Of a stretch of DNA of 64,000 nt, positions 9,487-18,381 are shown piece after piece. The stretch's first letter is position 1. Each line of letters opens with the position of its first letter. The translations under genes were made by a program, and so were the position numbers. Under the pieces are notes generated by a model. It did no database searches. It was not told where the DNA came from and saw nothing but the letters and a program-made list of their open reading frames with translations. The DNA lies in NCBI RefSeq assembly GCF_900107505.1, contig NZ_FNQH01000004.1, positions 229,037 to 293,036 of the forward strand, written 5' to 3'. The stretch comes from Trichococcus collinsii. GTDB lineage: Bacteria > Bacillota > Bacilli > Lactobacillales > Aerococcaceae.

Positions 9487-10890
9487 TTATTCCGCCAGGC
9501 GGATTTGCGCATAAAAGGTGTTCATCTGATCGGCCAATTCGCTTTCTTGCATTTCATGGAAAATACTCATCACATTATACAAGTATCGTAACAACCAATC
9601 AAACGCGTCCTTCTTCAGGCTAACGCCTTCCTTCATTTCTTGATCGATCTCCTTATGCAATGCATCGACCCAATGATCCCCGAGGACAATCCGCACCCGT
9701 TGGAACTGCTCCCGAAAAAGCTGCTCGATGGAAACTTCGCCCTCCCCAGGCATCCACTTGTTGCGGTTTGCACTCCGGTAATACCGAGGGATAAAATGCT
9801 TGAAATAAGGATCGGATTGTTGCAACAAGAAAAAAGCTGCTTCATATTTCCGATCGGCGATATAGTTATCCAACAAATAGGAAACCAAAATATCCCGAAA
9901 ATCGATCGACAGTTTACGGACCACCAAATCTTTGTAGGTATCATTGACGGGCACAATGTCCAACTTAGTGTACAACGGCTGCCGGCTTGCACCCACAACC
10001 AATTCTTCGCGTTCCAAGAGCTTATGTGCCTCTTCCTTCGCCCTGTCATGCATGCCACGGGATCGAAAGACGACGAAACGTACCCATTTCAGCAACGCGC
10101 CTTCTTCAGCAGTCAGCTGAATGTCCGGATTGCCATCCAAAACCGCCGCGAAATTTTCTAATTTCCGGACCGTATCCGCATAATCATGATGCTCCCACTG
10201 GATATAACTCGCCTCATCCTTTTCGTAACGGAAGCTGATGAAAATCATCTGTAGCCACAGTTTTTTTATATCAGAATAACTGACGCGATAATGTAACTGT
10301 TGTCGCAACACTTCTTCCATCTGCGCCTTGATTCTGGTCCGCTCCCAACCCGATCCGATTGCTTCAGCTTCAAACAACTGAACGAGTTCAATCGACTTCC
10401 TGACATTGTATTTGTTTTCTATCATTAATTTATTTACAATAGGCCTGAGAATGAGGTGCGACAGCTTCACTTGATTCTTGAAATAAGGGAAAATAAAATA
10501 ATCCTCATTTACCCTTTTCCGCAAAACCCCCGCATGCAGGGGCTGGTGTCCGAGTGGCCCGATTATCGGTGAAAAGTCTTTCAGCTCATACTCCCCTTCC
10601 ATGAATTCCAGATTCGCATGACTGAAAGGATATCCTGCAGGAAAGTTTTGTTTGTAATAGAAGAGATACCACTCATGCGCTTCTCGTTCGTTCAGCAACA
10701 GTCGGTCCACAGAAATGTCTTCTTCGGCAAACCGCTTCGCGAAACGTTGCGCCTCATGAGATAATCGATAGTATTGTTGCGTATGCAGGAAATCATGCAA
10801 CGTATGCTCTGTCACCGCGATTTTGTCATCCAGCACATAATCATAAATCGCGTAATAATACTCAAAAAAGAGACTATAATCACCTTTCAT
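9487..10890 (-). CDS. Hypothetical protein, large, largely helical
   Basis: A 467-residue protein that I do not recognise. It has no signal peptide or clear membrane helix and is rich in aromatic, Arg and Lys residues; it opens with Tyr-rich segments (FFEYYYAIYDYV) and reads as helical throughout, perhaps with repeat-like helix pairs. No helix-turn-helix or catalytic motif stands out. The frame opens with GTG at 10899, but GGAGG sits eight bases before the ATG at 10890, which I take as the start. It is transcribed alone. Confidence 0.7.
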   Translation of the reverse strand: MKGDYSLFFEYYYAIYDYVLDDKIAVTEHTLHDFLHTQQYYRLSHEAQRFAKRFAEEDISVDRLLLNEREAHEWYLFYYKQNFPAGYPFSHANLEFMEGEYELKDFSPIIGPLGHQPLHAGVLRKRVNEDYFIFPYFKNQVKLSHLILRPIVNKLMIENKYNVRKSIELVQLFEAEAIGSGWERTRIKAQMEEVLRQQLHYRVSYSDIKKLWLQMIFISFRYEKDEASYIQWEHHDYADTVRKLENFAAVLDGNPDIQLTAEEGALLKWVRFVVFRSRGMHDRAKEEAHKLLEREELVVGASRQPLYTKLDIVPVNDTYKDLVVRKLSIDFRDILVSYLLDNYIADRKYEAAFFLLQQSDPYFKHFIPRYYRSANRNKWMPGEGEVSIEQLFREQFQRVRIVLGDHWVDALHKEIDQEMKEGVSLKKDAFDWLLRYLYNVMSIFHEMQESELADQMNTFYAQIRLAE

Positions 10891-11903
10891 CTTTTGCACC
10901 TCCGGACCGTAATCCCTTACAATTCTAAATCTATTTTACCATATTGCTTACAAAACAAAGCAAGAAAGCCTACGCACCTGACTCGTTTGGCTGCCAAATA
11001 CTGAAAATTGTGCAATTAACTGAAAGCTGAAACAAACATCCTACATAGAATTTATAAAAATTTATACAAATTCCGTTCAGTTGATATAAAAATGTTCAGT
11101 TATTTAATGACGTTTTCACGTGATGGTGCTATACTATACATGAAATACCGTTTATCGCATTAGGGTACAAATATACTACAGCACCTGAGGAATCCCAACC
11201 CATAAGCATTTCCAGAAAAGTATCCCTTCCTGGCCTCTCCTGTCCCTCACTTTTTAATGAGCAGAAATCCTAGTATCCAGAAAACAAATATTTTTACATC
11301 AGCTATATTGCGATTTCAAATCATTTGAAATCGCTAAAAAAGCCTTTAAGCGGGCTTCCAAGTGTAAATCACTGTAGTTATTTTGTTTTTGCACCTGTTT
11401 TTAATAAACAAAAACAGACTTTATGTCGATTACTCTCCTAAAATATTTCTGTTGCCTTTGGAACAGAAATTCATGTTGAAGTGGCCATTAAATTGCACGC
11501 CAAAATTGGATAGTGATCCTGTAGCCAGATACTTTTTTTGCAGTCGGCCGCGATTGGGAGGAGCGGCACCGATCCCTCAATCCATAAGCTTTAATGGCAA
11601 AATATTTGCCCCCTTTGTCGCATCAATAAATTGGGTTCGTTAACGGCAACATACTTTCCGCAATAAACTTATCATTTTTAGACGCTAGTTTGTACATGTC
11701 AGATTAAATTACATACATATTACAAATAAGCCTTTTTATGACAAGGATTAAATTTTTATATTTTTATAAAATATACTAGACAAACAAAAAAAATAGTATA
11801 TTATTATTGTTATTGGCTCGTTCGGATGATATGGAATTTGAGTCAATTAATTTTCAAATTGTCGAACCGTTGCTATCAGATAGATTACGTTAGGAGGATT
11901 ACT
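10891..11903. other. One-kilobase gap with a perfect 11-bp palindrome and no supportable gene
   Basis: AT-rich spacer between divergent genes. GCGATTTCAAA (11310-11320) and TTTGAAATCGC (11324-11334) form a perfect hairpin with a three-base loop. An 86-codon open frame at 11383-11643 lacks a ribosome site and looks like chance or remnant. Close to the AraC gene, TAGACA near 11774 followed by a TATATT-type box may be its promoter. Nothing else is recognised. Confidence 0.5.
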
Positions 11904-12716
11904 ATGTACACCATGTCCAACATAAAAAACCTCTCCTTGAAGATTGTACTTGCTGAGAAGAATACAATCACAGCCGCCCAACCTACTAACTACCAAAAAT
12001 TCCCTTATGTTAAACTTTTTTACGTTACATCTGGGGATGTTTCTTTAATAATGAAAGAAACGACGGAAAAGCTTTCAAAAGATCAATTGATCTTATTGAA
12101 TCCAAATGTAGAGTATTATTGGGACCTGACAGGAGATAAAGCAGCAGAGATCATCGAAGTCGGCATCCACGGTCTGGAGTTCTCAAAAATCGGGGACGCA
12201 GAAAGCGATTTCTCTTACTACCGCCACAACGACGGTGAAAAAGAAACCGCAACTTTCCTGAATCTGTTGCTGGATGAAATGAGCACACGCAACCAAGGCT
12301 ACGAAGAGGTCAGCAAACGCTTCGTCGAGATCATCCTGATCCACTTGTTGCGTCTGGAAGAATTCTCGATCCGCAACTCACTGAACAAAAAGAACCACAA
12401 AGAAATCCAAACGGTGAAGAACTACATGAAAGTGAACTACCACAAGAACATCACATTGGATGATTTGGTGGATCTGGTCCACATCAACAAATTCTACTTG
12501 ATCCGTATCTTCAAACAGGAAGTCGGCATGTCGCCGATCGACTACTTGATCCATATCCGTATCGATGAAGCGCAAAAAATGTTGCGCAACACCAATATCG
12601 CAATCGCCGATATTGCACACTTGGTCGGCTTCCAGTCACCGTCACATTTCTCGAAAACATTCCGGGAATTGTCGAACTGCACGCCTTCGCAATACCGTCG
12701 TCAAGGAAACCAATAA
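11904..12716 (+). CDS. AraC-family transcriptional regulator
   Basis: A 270-residue regulator with an N-terminal cupin-like sensing domain (about residues 15-110) and the double helix-turn-helix DNA-binding domain at 165-268; the family signature lies around IADIAHLVGFQSPSHFSKTF. TTAGGAGG six bases before the ATG at 11904 fixes the start, although the frame is open from 11826. It stands alone between a long gap and a shared terminator, so its target is not given by context. Regulators of this build often answer to a sugar or cell-surface signal. Confidence 0.88.
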   Translation: MYTMSNIKNLSLKIVLAEKNTITAAQPTNYQKFPYVKLFYVTSGDVSLIMKETTEKLSKDQLILLNPNVEYYWDLTGDKAAEIIEVGIHGLEFSKIGDAESDFSYYRHNDGEKETATFLNLLLDEMSTRNQGYEEVSKRFVEIILIHLLRLEEFSIRNSLNKKNHKEIQTVKNYMKVNYHKNITLDDLVDLVHINKFYLIRIFKQEVGMSPIDYLIHIRIDEAQKMLRNTNIAIADIAHLVGFQSPSHFSKTFRELSNCTPSQYRRQGNQ

Positions 12717-12719
12717 TAC

Positions 12720-12765
12720 AAAAAGAAGAAGAAGCCGCTGTTTTATGCGGCTTCTTCTTCTTTTT
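12720..12765. terminator. Bidirectional terminator overlapping the end of a coding region
   Basis: A19-base arm (12720-12738, ending GAAGCCGC) pairs perfectly with its complement at 12747-12765. The downstream arm is also the last codons of the minus-strand FlaR-like gene (stop at 12743), so its Glu/Ala-rich tail is partly dictated by the terminator stem. Confidence 0.85.
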
Positions 12766-13309
12766 GTTCCTCCAATGCCCGCAAATAATAGGCCGCCTCG
12801 CGCGGTCTGCGAAAATGTTGGATTTCGATACCGGCCGGCGCCTGATCGAATAAAGCAATCAAACCCGGACGGTTATTTTTGTTGAAGTTCCAAATGAATT
12901 TCATAAATTCCCAATCGAAGCGCTCCGGGCAACCCTCTCCCATATCGGGACGGGTCACTTTGCGGTTCAAAACGACGCGTTTCAAGGCGCGGTAAAGGCA
13001 CAATCTTCTTGGGTAGTCGAAAAAGAAGACCGTGTCCACACGCTCCAGCCTGATCGGCAGACTCCGTTGGTAATTGCCGTCGATTATCCACCTGTCTTCT
13101 TTGACCAGTTCTTTTTGGATCCGGTCCTGTTCCGCATCAGAGCACAATTCCCAATCGGGCAGCCAATACAGTTTATCGAGATGGTGCAAGGGATGTCCCG
13201 TCAACTGCTGCAGCTTGCGTGAAAAAGTGGACTTTCCCGATCCGCTGCAGCCGATGACGACAATCCTCTTCATTGCCTTCCCACTCCCGCTGGCCTTAAT
13301 CTTCGCCAA
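12743..13309 (-). CDS. P-loop nucleotide kinase-like protein (FlaR/topology modulation family)
   Basis: A small AAA-type P-loop protein, 188 residues from a TTG start. It carries Walker A GCSGSGKST at 20-28, an HHLDKLYW segment, WIIDGNYQ and TRPDMGEGCPERFDWEF, all typical of proteins annotated as DNA topology modulation protein FlaR or adenylate-kinase related. The true reaction of the family is not settled. AAGGAGGGG lies seven bases before the TTG at 13309, which favours that start; an ATG at 13273 would give the length common in relatives. The C-terminal EEQKEEEAA is encoded by the terminator arm. Confidence 0.8.
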   Translation of the reverse strand: MAKIKASGSGKAMKRIVVIGCSGSGKSTFSRKLQQLTGHPLHHLDKLYWLPDWELCSDAEQDRIQKELVKEDRWIIDGNYQRSLPIRLERVDTVFFFDYPRRLCLYRALKRVVLNRKVTRPDMGEGCPERFDWEFMKFIWNFNKNNRPGLIALFDQAPAGIEIQHFRRPREAAYYLRALEEQKEEEAA

Positions 13310-13445
13310 ACCGACCCCTCCTTTTAAACGAGACTTCCTCTTCTATCGACCAGTTTACCACAGCAGAAATGCAGTGAACAGTAACTGATGCGCCTCCGCA
13401 ACTAATGGTATACTGGAATTAAAAAAACGGAAGGAACGATGCAAG

Positions 13446-14027
13446 ATGATACGAAAAGCCCAAAAAGAGGATTGCCCGAAACTCTACGACCTGATTCACG
13501 AGATTTTCGTTGATATGGAATTGCCGCTGCTCGACCTCCTGGAACCGGATGTTCTGAAAGCCGCGATGGTTCGAGCCATGCACGAGGACGTCTACCGATT
13601 CAGTTACCGGAATGGTCTTGTCTATGAAGAAAACGGTGAAATCCTTGGCTGTTGTTTCGGCTATCCGGGAGCTTCCGAACCCATCATCGATGCCGCACTC
13701 CGGACAGCTTTTGAGGAAATGCACGTCACGGCGCCCAGACTTTTCTCCGACAGCGAAACGTTTGCCGGAGAATGGTATTTGGATTCCATCGTGACGAAGC
13801 AGTCAGCGCGCGGAAAAGGTGTCGCCCACCAATTGCTGCAGGCACTGCCGACACTCGCGTCAGCAGTGGATGAAACCGTCATCGGCCTGAATTGCGAAAA
13901 GGATAATCAGCAGGCAAAAAAACTTTACGAAAAAGTCGGCTTCAGGACCGTTTCCGAGCGGATTTTGAGCGGGCATGTCTATGATCATATGCAGTGGGAC
14001 TTCACAGGTGCAGACTTGAATAAATAA
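13446..14027 (+). CDS. GNAT-family N-acetyltransferase
   Basis: A 193-residue acyl-CoA-dependent acetyltransferase. The beta strand YLDSIVT followed by the acetyl-CoA loop QSARGKGVAHQLL (about residues 118-135) is motif A; NCEKDNQQAKKLYEKVGF (about 150-168) is motif B. Substrate unknown. GGAAGGA precedes the ATG. It is the last gene before base composition drops sharply towards AT at about 14030. Confidence 0.85.
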   Translation: MIRKAQKEDCPKLYDLIHEIFVDMELPLLDLLEPDVLKAAMVRAMHEDVYRFSYRNGLVYEENGEILGCCFGYPGASEPIIDAALRTAFEEMHVTAPRLFSDSETFAGEWYLDSIVTKQSARGKGVAHQLLQALPTLASAVDETVIGLNCEKDNQQAKKLYEKVGFRTVSERILSGHVYDHMQWDFTGADLNK

Positions 14028-14061
14028 CAAAAAACCAGCTTCCGTCTGTAAAGTAGTCACT

Positions 14062-14151
14062 CTATTTATTTAAGAAAAATGATAAAAATATTATAAATAA
14101 AGCACAGCATAGAGTTACTAATAACCCTAATTTTTTTCGTCTATTCTCCAT
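14062..14151 (-). CDS. 29-residue membrane peptide, translationally coupled
   Basis: A short frame: basic N-terminus (MENRRKK), a hydrophobic core of about 20 residues with a Cys-Cys pair, and Lys at the end. AGAGGG, seven bases before the ATG, is formed by the last codons and stop of the upstream 63-residue gene, so the two are coupled. It resembles small single-helix membrane peptides (immunity, regulatory or toxin-like) but matches none that I know. It is the last gene of the divergent export operon. Confidence 0.55.
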   Translation of the reverse strand: MENRRKKLGLLVTLCCALFIIFLSFFLNK

Positions 14152-14155
14152 GTGT

Positions 14156-14347
14156 CTACCCTCTTTTTTTGACTATCCTAATAAACATATACCAATTAAA
14201 CACTATTCCCAACATCAATAATATTCCTCCGAAAACATAAGTATTCTTACTTACGTTTTCGGAGAAATCTAAGAAAAAAATAAAAACTAATGAAATGAAC
14301 ACTATCCCAAATATGAAATTAACGATTGTATAAAGTGATTTTTTCAT
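14156..14347 (-). CDS. Small two-helix membrane protein
   Basis: 63 residues with hydrophobic segments at about 8-27 and 37-56 and a basic end (VKKRG). GGAGGTATGACGT precedes the ATG, so translation is well supported. It follows the FtsX-type permease gene by 50 bases on the same strand and is probably part of the same transcript. A role as immunity or accessory protein for the exporter is inference; the sequence gives no family. Confidence 0.65.
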   Translation of the reverse strand: MKKSLYTIVNFIFGIVFISLVFIFFLDFSENVSKNTYVFGGILLMLGIVFNWYMFIRIVKKRG

Positions 14348-14396
14348 ACGTCATACCTCCAAATATTCAGTGTCACCTAAAATGGCACCTCTTGGA

Positions 14397-15596
14397 TTAT
14401 CTTAATGTTTCAATCAGGTCTTTTTTAGCTGCTGCTGAAGCAGGCATGACAGAAAAAATTAAACCGATCCCAGTCGATACACTTATTGCTAAAAAAACAG
14501 TTGAAAATTCAATCGAAATTGGAATATCAATGATAGATCCAATGATATATGCCAAACTTATGCCTACAATATAGCCCACAACCCCTCCAAACAAGGTCAG
14601 TGTGACTCCCTCCAAAAGAAATTGCATCCGAATGGAATTTTGGGTCGCTCCTAGCGCACGTCGAATCCCAATTTCCTTTGTCCTTTCTGAGACAGAAATA
14701 TACATCATATTCATTACACCTACACCTGCAATAAATAGTGATATTCCGGCAACCGCTGAAATAAATACGGTGATCGTGCGGAGGATTTTACTGATCCCGT
14801 CAGTTAATAAGGCGGTGTCGAATACTTGATACTCACCAAAGGCTTTCATTGCGCCCTTTTCCTTGAGTTGTTCAATCACATCCGTTGTCACGGAACTAGG
14901 AGACACCCCTTTTTCTAAGGTTACGGTCAAGGAAGATTTTTCAGTTGTATCATTGAAATAGTGCAGATAAGTTTTTTGGGGAACTTGAATGTTGCTTTCT
15001 GGCATCGAAAATAGGCTTTCTGACTCCGTGCCTTGATAAATCCCGATTATTTTGAATAAATGGCCATCTAATTCAATGCCACGATCCAATGCGTTTTCAG
15101 CACTTCCATACATCTCTTCTGCGGTAACGGAATCTATCATAGCTACTTTATCCAACGTTTCATTTTCATATGCGGTCAGCTGGCGTCCGATAATGGGCTC
15201 CTTACCCAGATCATTTATTAAAGAAACCTGTTTATTTTGTTTTTTGCCTTTGATGTAAATGCCTTTATAAATGTTCGAATAATCGGGGTCAGGGTAATTT
15301 GCGGATTTCACTCCCTCAACTTGCTTTACGGTTGCAATGTCCACATCAGTGAAATAATCCAAACTGCTGTAGCTCAGACTATCGTTACTTGGGGCATAAT
15401 TTACTTGTATGTTCACTTCATCCGATTCACCATTGGTTAAATTCTTTAACGTTTCTTTCTCAAATCCGCGGCCGATTGATAAAATAGTGATGACGGAGGC
15501 AATACCAATCACAATGCCAAATATCGTTAACAGGCTTCGTTTTCTGTTTTTTAAGATTGCTTTAGTAGCGGTTCGCCAATTAACGTATACATTCAT
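14397..15596 (-). CDS. MacB-like FtsX-family ABC permease
   Basis: A 399-residue permease: one helix near 20-40 (SLLTIFGIVIGIASVITIL), an extracytoplasmic MacB-type domain of about 220 residues, then three helices near 270-290, 325-345 and 365-385. The short motif SERTKEIGIRRALGAT before helix 3 is diagnostic of MacB/YknZ permeases. Its start overlaps the stop of the ATPase gene by four bases. With the ATPase and the HlyD-type adaptor it forms a complete tripartite peptide or toxin exporter like YknXYZ of Bacillus. Base composition is much richer in AT than genes upstream of 14 kb. Confidence 0.9.
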   Translation of the reverse strand: MNVYVNWRTATKAILKNRKRSLLTIFGIVIGIASVITILSIGRGFEKETLKNLTNGESDEVNIQVNYAPSNDSLSYSSLDYFTDVDIATVKQVEGVKSANYPDPDYSNIYKGIYIKGKKQNKQVSLINDLGKEPIIGRQLTAYENETLDKVAMIDSVTAEEMYGSAENALDRGIELDGHLFKIIGIYQGTESESLFSMPESNIQVPQKTYLHYFNDTTEKSSLTVTLEKGVSPSSVTTDVIEQLKEKGAMKAFGEYQVFDTALLTDGISKILRTITVFISAVAGISLFIAGVGVMNMMYISVSERTKEIGIRRALGATQNSIRMQFLLEGVTLTLFGGVVGYIVGISLAYIIGSIIDIPISIEFSTVFLAISVSTGIGLIFSVMPASAAAKKDLIETLR

Positions 15597-16276
15597 TGGC
15601 GTAACGCCTTGTCTTCAATAATCTCGCCATCGCGAATACTTATTAACCTTGAACAATAAGGGACCATATCAGGGTTATGTGTAACGAGAATAATCGTAAC
15701 CTGATCTTGGGTATTCAAATCCACAAACAACTTCATAATTTCCTCAGAAGTATGGGAGTCCAATGCCCCTGTCGGTTCATCCGCGATGAGGAATTTAGGC
15801 TGGTTAATCAACGCTCTGGCAATTGCCACGAGCTGCTGTTGACCACCAGATAACTGTTTCAGGTGTTTATCCGCTTTATCGGATAGGCCCACCTTTTTTA
15901 AAACAGCCCTAACCTTTTCTTCTGTTTGATGAAATTTATAGCCATTGTAAAGCAAGGGCAATTCAACATTTTCAAAAACAGTATTATTTTCGATCAAGCT
16001 AAAATTTTGAAACACAAAACCTACGGTTTGATTTCGAATTTTTGAGAGGATTTCATCCGATGAAGTCAATAAAGCCTTTCCCTCAAATAAGTACTGTCCT
16101 TCGAATTGTTTATCGATGAATCCCAGTAAATTGATTAAGGTTGATTTACCCGAGCCAGATGGGCCCATAATGGCAATCATTTCACCTGGAGCAATCGCCA
16201 GATTAATATTTTTTAGGACATGCAGGCTTTCTTCATCGTTCTTATAGTATTTATTCACATTAACCAAACTGATCAT
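15593..16276 (-). CDS. MacB/LolD-type ABC transporter ATPase
   Basis: A 227-residue stand-alone nucleotide-binding subunit: Walker A GPSGSGKST near 38-46, signature LSGGQQQLVAIARAL, Walker [14 protein letters not shown] and switch His in LVTHNPD. Its ATG directly abuts the TAG of the adaptor gene. It energises the downstream FtsX-type permease. The signature has a third Gln where LSGGQQQR is usual, followed by Leu, a mild deviation. Confidence 0.92.
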   Translation of the reverse strand: MISLVNVNKYYKNDEESLHVLKNINLAIAPGEMIAIMGPSGSGKSTLINLLGFIDKQFEGQYLFEGKALLTSSDEILSKIRNQTVGFVFQNFSLIENNTVFENVELPLLYNGYKFHQTEEKVRAVLKKVGLSDKADKHLKQLSGGQQQLVAIARALINQPKFLIADEPTGALDSHTSEEIMKLFVDLNTQDQVTIILVTHNPDMVPYCSRLISIRDGEIIEDKALRQ

Positions 16277-17521
16277 CTAATTCACCATCACTTCTTGGCC
16301 GTCTTTTAAATCTTGGGACGGATTGGAAATAATTCGATCCTTTTCTTTTAATCCCTCTGTGACAACAAAAACACCGTCTCTATTTTCTGACAGGATTGGC
16401 TGTTTTTTGACAGTTCCTTTGGAATAGACAAAAACATACTGCTTATCCTCTTCGTTCAAGATTGCCTTTTCGGGTATACGCAGTTCATTAACGGGTACAT
16501 AAATTTGGCAACTATACCCATATTGTAAATTTTCTGATGGTTTTACTTTGAAGGAATAATTTGCCACATTAGATTGTGCAGTTGCAGTCCCCTCAGTAGC
16601 CGTAGACTCCGGCAATATACTGACTTCTGTAATCGTACCTGCAATTTTTTTATTACTGTTCAGCAATTTGATTTCCACAGCTTGATCTGTTGCTAAGTGT
16701 CTGTAATCATACTCGGAAACTAATGCTTTTATGATTGTGTCTTTGCCTAAAATTTTAATAACGGGAACACTCGCATTTGTTTTCCCTTTCGGTTCCACAA
16801 TGGCGGTTCCGTCAGTTGTTGCTGCTACATTTGTTGTAATTTTATTCTTGGCAAGTTCGATATTTTGAGTGGAAGTGGATAAATCTAAATTTGCGGAATC
16901 TAGTGCTTGCTGGGCTTGTGAGATGACTTCTTCCTGGGAAGAGATAGCTTCTTTATACTGATCCATTTTAGCTTGTTCTTCTTGGCGAATGACTTGCCCT
17001 TCCATTGAATCGGCATCTGCATTATTGAATTTACTTAATGCTTCATTCAAACTATTTTGAATATTTTGTTTTTTTGCATACGTGTTGTCTAGATTTTCTT
17101 GTGCATTGTTCACCGCTAAAGTTAGTTTGTCGAGCGTTTGTTGCTGTTCCGTTATTTGATCTTGTACGGTTTCGTTTTGATAGACCAAGACTACCGTGTC
17201 TGCACTGATTTCTTGATTATTGGATACTAAAATATCGGAAACCTGACCCTTTGTCTGATCAAAATAGAATTCCTCAACATTTTGAGCCGAGACGGATCCG
17301 TTAAAAATTAAATCATCGGCTTTTTTTATCGTTACCGCGTCATAGGAAGCCACTGCAGGTTCCTGCTGCTGTTTTTGTTTGAAAAAAAATGCCGTACTGA
17401 TCGCTAAAATGGCGATCACTCCCCATACGGCACTAAAGATTATGCGCTTCTTTTTGGACAGTGGTTTCATTTTAAAGCCTTTTTTATTCGTTTGTTCTTC
17501 CTTTGCCTTGTTTCTCTTCAT
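16277..17521 (-). CDS. HlyD/MacA-like adaptor subunit of the exporter
   Basis: A 414-residue efflux adaptor. A basic N-terminus is followed by one membrane anchor (about residues 28-47), then a lipoyl-like half, a Gln/Asn-rich coiled-coil hairpin from about 115 to 230, the second half-motif with VIKILGKDTIIKALV, and a C-terminal beta-barrel domain. This is the YknX/MacA layout, with the protein outside the membrane joining the permease. The start at 17521 lies three bases after the stop of the 165-residue gene; an internal ATG 17 codons later is possible. Confidence 0.88.
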   Translation of the reverse strand: MKRNKAKEEQTNKKGFKMKPLSKKKRIIFSAVWGVIAILAISTAFFFKQKQQQEPAVASYDAVTIKKADDLIFNGSVSAQNVEEFYFDQTKGQVSDILVSNNQEISADTVVLVYQNETVQDQITEQQQTLDKLTLAVNNAQENLDNTYAKKQNIQNSLNEALSKFNNADADSMEGQVIRQEEQAKMDQYKEAISSQEEVISQAQQALDSANLDLSTSTQNIELAKNKITTNVAATTDGTAIVEPKGKTNASVPVIKILGKDTIIKALVSEYDYRHLATDQAVEIKLLNSNKKIAGTITEVSILPESTATEGTATAQSNVANYSFKVKPSENLQYGYSCQIYVPVNELRIPEKAILNEEDKQYVFVYSKGTVKKQPILSENRDGVFVVTEGLKEKDRIISNPSQDLKDGQEVMVN

Positions 17522-17524
17522 TTC

Positions 17525-18022
17525 TTACGCCTCTGTTTCGGCTTTAAATAGGTAGATTATGGACAAAATCGCTGGTAGGGAAACAAGCGCTTGTAGACCA
17601 ATACTTACGATCGAGATCATGCTGGCAAATTCGGTAAATCCTTGAATTTCTATTTTGGGAGTGAACAGCAAGGAATAGATGATCCCGGTTACGATCCAAA
17701 ATAAATGGAGGTAGTAAGGCGTTTTTGCGGTCGCGACGCCTTCTTTCAGCTTTTTATGTGCAGATATGAGCATGATCAGGATTGCAATCGAGAAGATGAC
17801 GCCGATAACGGCATAAGCTTTTGTTCCGATACTATTTGCTTGTTCATATAATTGCGTGGCTGAAGATCCGTAAACGTCTTCTGTGTAGAGCGCTTTGTCA
17901 GGATTTAAAATTCCCCGCAGCCCTAAAATTGATGTGAGCAGCCCCAGAGCTTTTAAAACTAATAAAACCATATTCCAATTTTTAGCCTTTTTAAGATAAC
18001 CCTGTTTGTCTTTTGTCTTCAT
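17525..18022 (-). CDS. Membrane protein of the export operon (four helices)
   Basis: 165 residues with hydrophobic segments near 17-37, 71-90, 108-126 and 138-157 and a polar extracytoplasmic loop (LYTEDVYGSSATQLYEQANSIG) between the first two. AAAGGTG precedes the ATG. The layout recalls the Yip1-type YknW that partners YknXYZ in Bacillus, but similarity is positional only; I do not recognise the sequence. It is co-transcribed with the adaptor (gap of three bases). Confidence 0.7.
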   Translation of the reverse strand: MKTKDKQGYLKKAKNWNMVLLVLKALGLLTSILGLRGILNPDKALYTEDVYGSSATQLYEQANSIGTKAYAVIGVIFSIAILIMLISAHKKLKEGVATAKTPYYLHLFWIVTGIIYSLLFTPKIEIQGFTEFASMISIVSIGLQALVSLPAILSIIYLFKAETEA

Positions 18023-18108
18023 TTAAGATTACACACCTTTTCATTGATATATTTTGATATTTGGTTGATGACAGTTACCAATACTGATTTCAAGGTCAGC
18101 CGCATGGA

Positions 18109-18381
18109 TTAGCTTTCATTTTTTAAAAAGTAGTATGTTCCAAAGAATATCGTAAGTACCATAAATGCGATTAAGTTAAACTGCAGCCTGGACAGTAAAA
18201 CAATCATCATCAGAGCCATTAAACTTGTAGTGATACTATTTCGATTGATGATCAGCGTGACTATCAAACAAATGCATACTAATATTAATCGATAATCAAG
18301 TCTATTAACTTGAAAGTCCAAATAAATCAGAAAAAAAGTAGCTAGCAATGCGAAAAAAAGCATTACCTCTGAAATTTTCAT
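18109..18381 (-). CDS. Small four-helix membrane protein
   Basis: 90 residues, almost entirely hydrophobic, with four short helices (about 6-22, 30-46, 52-66, 68-85). AGGAAGG seven to eight bases before the ATG supports translation. It heads the minus-strand export operon and faces the ComQ-type operon across a 449-base divergent region. No family is recognised; an immunity-like role is a guess from size and place. Confidence 0.6.
   Translation of the reverse strand: MKISEVMLFFALLATFFLIYLDFQVNRLDYRLILVCICLIVTLIINRNSITTSLMALMMIVLLSRLQFNLIAFMVLTIFFGTYYFLKNES

Noticed and set aside
11383..11643. 86-codon open frame in the large gap
   Set aside because: No ribosome site, no family resemblance and an AT-rich start; part may be a remnant but there is nothing to support a gene.
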